From Acidimicrobiia bacterium (GTDB lineage: Bacteria > Actinomycetota > Acidimicrobiia > Acidimicrobiales > JANYDT01): 34,816 bases of DNA. The stretch's first letter is position 1, and every line of letters begins with the position of its first letter. The position numbers and the translations under genes are program-made. The notes beneath the pieces were generated by a model. It saw only the letters and a list, made by a program, of their open reading frames with translations. It had not been told where the DNA came from and made no database searches. Location of the stretch: positions 1 to 34,816 of the forward strand of contig JANYDT010000068.1 in NCBI GenBank assembly GCA_025359845.1, in the 5' to 3' direction. Below, piece by piece: positions 33,084 through 34,816 of this stretch.

Positions 33084-34816
33084 CTACGCCAACAGGCTGG
33101 TGGGTACATCCACCACTTTGGCCCGCAAGTACTCGCCCAAGCCCTTCGCTTGGCCGTCTTGGCGGGTGCTCGCGGCGACGCCCTCTTCGAGCAGACCGAC
33201 GATGACGAAATTGATGGCCAGAATGTTGGGCAAAGGGAAGCGGCGCACCTCGAGCGGGCGGGCCTCGGGTAGCAGCTCCTTGAGCCGTTCGATCGTGAGC
33301 GAGGCGTCGAGCCACGCGTAGGCCTCGGGCGTCCGGGCCCAGACACCGACGTTGGCGTTACCGCCTTTGTCGCCGCTGCGGGCGCCGGCCACCCGCCCCA
33401 GAGGAGCGCGGGTAGTCGGTCCCGTGGGCATGGAAACCGACGGTGCCACGGGCGCGGCAACCGGAGTGAACGCCGCCGTTGCTGTGTTGTCGACCACCCG
33501 CCGTTCCCCGGCGACGACCACTTCGCTCCAACACAGATCGCTCGGCATGAGCGCCGGCCAGTAAACGCCGTACGACTGAGCCTCGGTCGGCCCACCCATG
33601 CCGAACAGGCCCGGATATGAGGCCAACGACATTTCGACGCCGGCGTTGGCGAACGCCCGTCCGACCTTGCGGGCGTCGGGGTCTTTCGCGGTAAAGCGCA
33701 GGATCGACACGGCTTCTTCGTTGCTTTGGGGGTCGTCTTTGCCGGTTCGCCAAAGCTGGGTCGTCGCTTGTGCGAACTGATCCTTTCCGCCCAATGAACC
33801 CCAAAAGGTGCGCTCGATGAGGTCGGCCTTCTCGTCGCGGTCGAGTCCGGTGAGGCAGAATGTGCTCGAGTTTCGATAGCCGCCTTCATAATTGATACAC
33901 ACCTTGATGGTCGGGGGTGCCGGTTCTCCCACCGTTCCCGCAATGAGCACGCGGTCCGGGGCTTCTTGCGATACGTGGATCGTGTCGAAGCGGGCGACCA
34001 CGTCGGGATTGAGGTAGCGTTCGCTGCCGATCTCATACAACAACTGCGCGGTCACTGTACCCACGCTGACCAATCCGCCGGTTCCTGGGTGCTTGGTAAT
34101 AATCGTCGATCCGTCGGCCGCGATTTCGGCAATAGGGAAGCCCGGACGCTCCAGGCCCGGCACCTCCTGGAAGAAGGAGTAATTCCCGCCGACGGTTTGC
34201 GCCCCACACTCGATGACGTGACCGGCGACGAGCGCGCCGGCCAACGGGTTCCAGTCGGTGCGCGACCATTGATGGTACCAAGCGGCTGGTCCCATCACGA
34301 CGGCGGCGTCGGTGACCCGACCGGTAATCACGATATCGGCCCCGCGATTCAGCGCGTCGACGATGCCCCAACCCCCGAGGTAGGCGTTTGCCGTCATGGC
34401 GCTTCTCGAGCCGAAGGGCTCGCCGGTGTCGAGGTTGGCAAGATTATGACCGGCGGCCTGCAACTCGGCGAGGCGGGCGAGCACATCGTCGCCTTCGACC
34501 CAAGCGATCTTCGGCTTCAGCCCCAGCCGGTCGGCCACCTGCTCGACCGCGGCAGCACATCCTGACGGGTTGAGCCCTCCCGCGTTGGCTACCACCTTGA
34601 TCTTGCGGTCGAGACAAGTGCCCATCACGTGCTCCATCTGGGTGACGAATGTGCGGGCATAGCCGGTGGCTCCGTCCTTGACCCGGTTCTTGGCCAGGAT
34701 CAGCATCGTCAGTTCGGCCAACCAGTCGCCCGTGAGTACATCGATCGGCCCACCGTCGACCATCTCTCGGGCCGCGGTGATCCGGTCGCCGTAGAAGCCG
34801 GAACAGTTGGCGATGC
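33084..34816 (-). CDS. AtuA/DUF1446 family protein (acyclic terpene utilisation-like), 5'-truncated by the window edge
   Basis: Minus-strand frame open to the right edge. The visible part runs from IANCSGFYGDRITAAREMVD, typical of the N-terminus of this family, through GPIDVLTGDWLAELTMLILA, VVANAGGLNPSGC, DIVITGRVTDAAVVMGPAAW, VIECGAQTVGGNYS and, near the C-terminus, GRVAGARSGDKGGNANVGVW. About 577 codons are present and the true start lies just beyond 34816; ATG 34763 is internal. AtuA-like proteins occur with acyl-CoA carboxylases and dehydrogenases for acyclic terpenes or branched acids; the biochemical role is poorly defined. The two-domain arrangement (DUF1446 followed by the AtuA-like C-terminal region) appears complete. 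Confidence 0.88.
   Translation of the reverse strand, partial: IANCSGFYGDRITAAREMVDGGPIDVLTGDWLAELTMLILAKNRVKDGATGYARTFVTQMEHVMGTCLDRKIKVVANAGGLNPSGCAAAVEQVADRLGLKPKIAWVEGDDVLARLAELQAAGHNLANLDTGEPFGSRSAMTANAYLGGWGIVDALNRGADIVITGRVTDAAVVMGPAAWYHQWSRTDWNPLAGALVAGHVIECGAQTVGGNYSFFQEVPGLERPGFPIAEIAADGSTIITKHPGTGGLVSVGTVTAQLLYEIGSERYLNPDVVARFDTIHVSQEAPDRVLIAGTVGEPAPPTIKVCINYEGGYRNSSTFCLTGLDRDEKADLIERTFWGSLGGKDQFAQATTQLWRTGKDDPQSNEEAVSILRFTAKDPDARKVGRAFANAGVEMSLASYPGLFGMGGPTEAQSYGVYWPALMPSDLCWSEVVVAGERRVVDNTATAAFTPVAAPVAPSVSMPTGPTTRAPLGRVAGARSGDKGGNANVGVWARTPEAYAWLDASLTIERLKELLPEARPLEVRRFPLPNILAINFVIVGLLEEGVAASTRQDGQAKGLGEYLRAKVVDVPTSLLA

Noticed and set aside
33041..34036. A 331-codon minus-strand frame overlapping the AtuA-family gene.
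   Set aside because: It reads the same DNA in another frame with Arg- and Ser-rich composition; the AtuA frame is the conserved one.
1..34816. CRISPR arrays, insertion sequences, rRNA and tRNA genes.
   Set aside because: No regularly spaced repeats, transposase-like frames with terminal repeats, rRNA segments or cloverleaf-like sequences were seen by eye; a covariance-model search was not possible.

Overview
The window is high-GC, densely packed bacterial DNA carrying the S10-spc-alpha ribosomal protein supercluster of a probable actinobacterium, most likely class Acidimicrobiia. This assignment is an inference from the following: the actinobacterial-type S10, L3 and L4 sequences, zinc-type S14, four-cysteine S4 and zinc-type L36, the L22 gene with a long helix-hairpin-helix extension, the glycine-lysine-glutamine P-loop of adenylate kinase, an EF-G2-type GTPase, and frequent GTG starts with 1-4 base overlaps. 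No rRNA, tRNA, CRISPR array or insertion sequence was seen.

Region 1 (1-11885): the 3' end of tuf, then rpsJ, rplC-D-W-B, rpsS, rplV, rpsC, rplP, rpmC, rpsQ, rplN-X-E, rpsZ, rpsH, rplF-R, rpsE, rpmD, rplO and secY, all on the plus strand. Two things stand out here. rpsJ carries an in-frame TAG at codon 23. A 237-base spacer with hairpins separates rpsJ from rplC.

Region 2 (11916-20136): adk, then two genes in the place where map is usually found: a polytopic membrane protein and a convergent DUF2304-GT2 glycosyltransferase. These are followed by infA (apparently starting at CTG), rpmJ, rpsM, rpsK, rpsD, rpoA, rplQ and truA.

Region 3 (20175-28876): a small secreted or anchored coiled-coil protein, an EF-G2-like GTPase, a secreted alpha/beta hydrolase, a minus-strand HisA of the eukaryotic (HIS6) type, and a complete, overlapping paaABCDE operon for phenylacetyl-CoA epoxidase, with a rhodanese gene behind it.

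Region 4 (28886-34816): a minus-strand hipB-hipA toxin-antitoxin-like pair, pyrE coupled to a small membrane protein gene (minus), a NifU-C-domain protein and a metallo-beta-lactamase-fold hydrolase (plus), and the 5'-truncated end of an AtuA/DUF1446-family gene (minus) running off the window.

Functionally, the first 20 kb supplies ribosome assembly, initiation, Sec export and transcription. The accessory part adds aromatic (phenylacetate) ring activation with its own reductase, histidine and pyrimidine biosynthesis, Fe-S maturation and acyclic terpenoid or acyl-CoA catabolism. The most unusual observations are the amber codon in rpsJ, the probable CTG start of infA, the eukaryotic-type HisA, and the glycosylation gene pair in the map position. 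No coherent, wholly new multi-gene system could be demonstrated.
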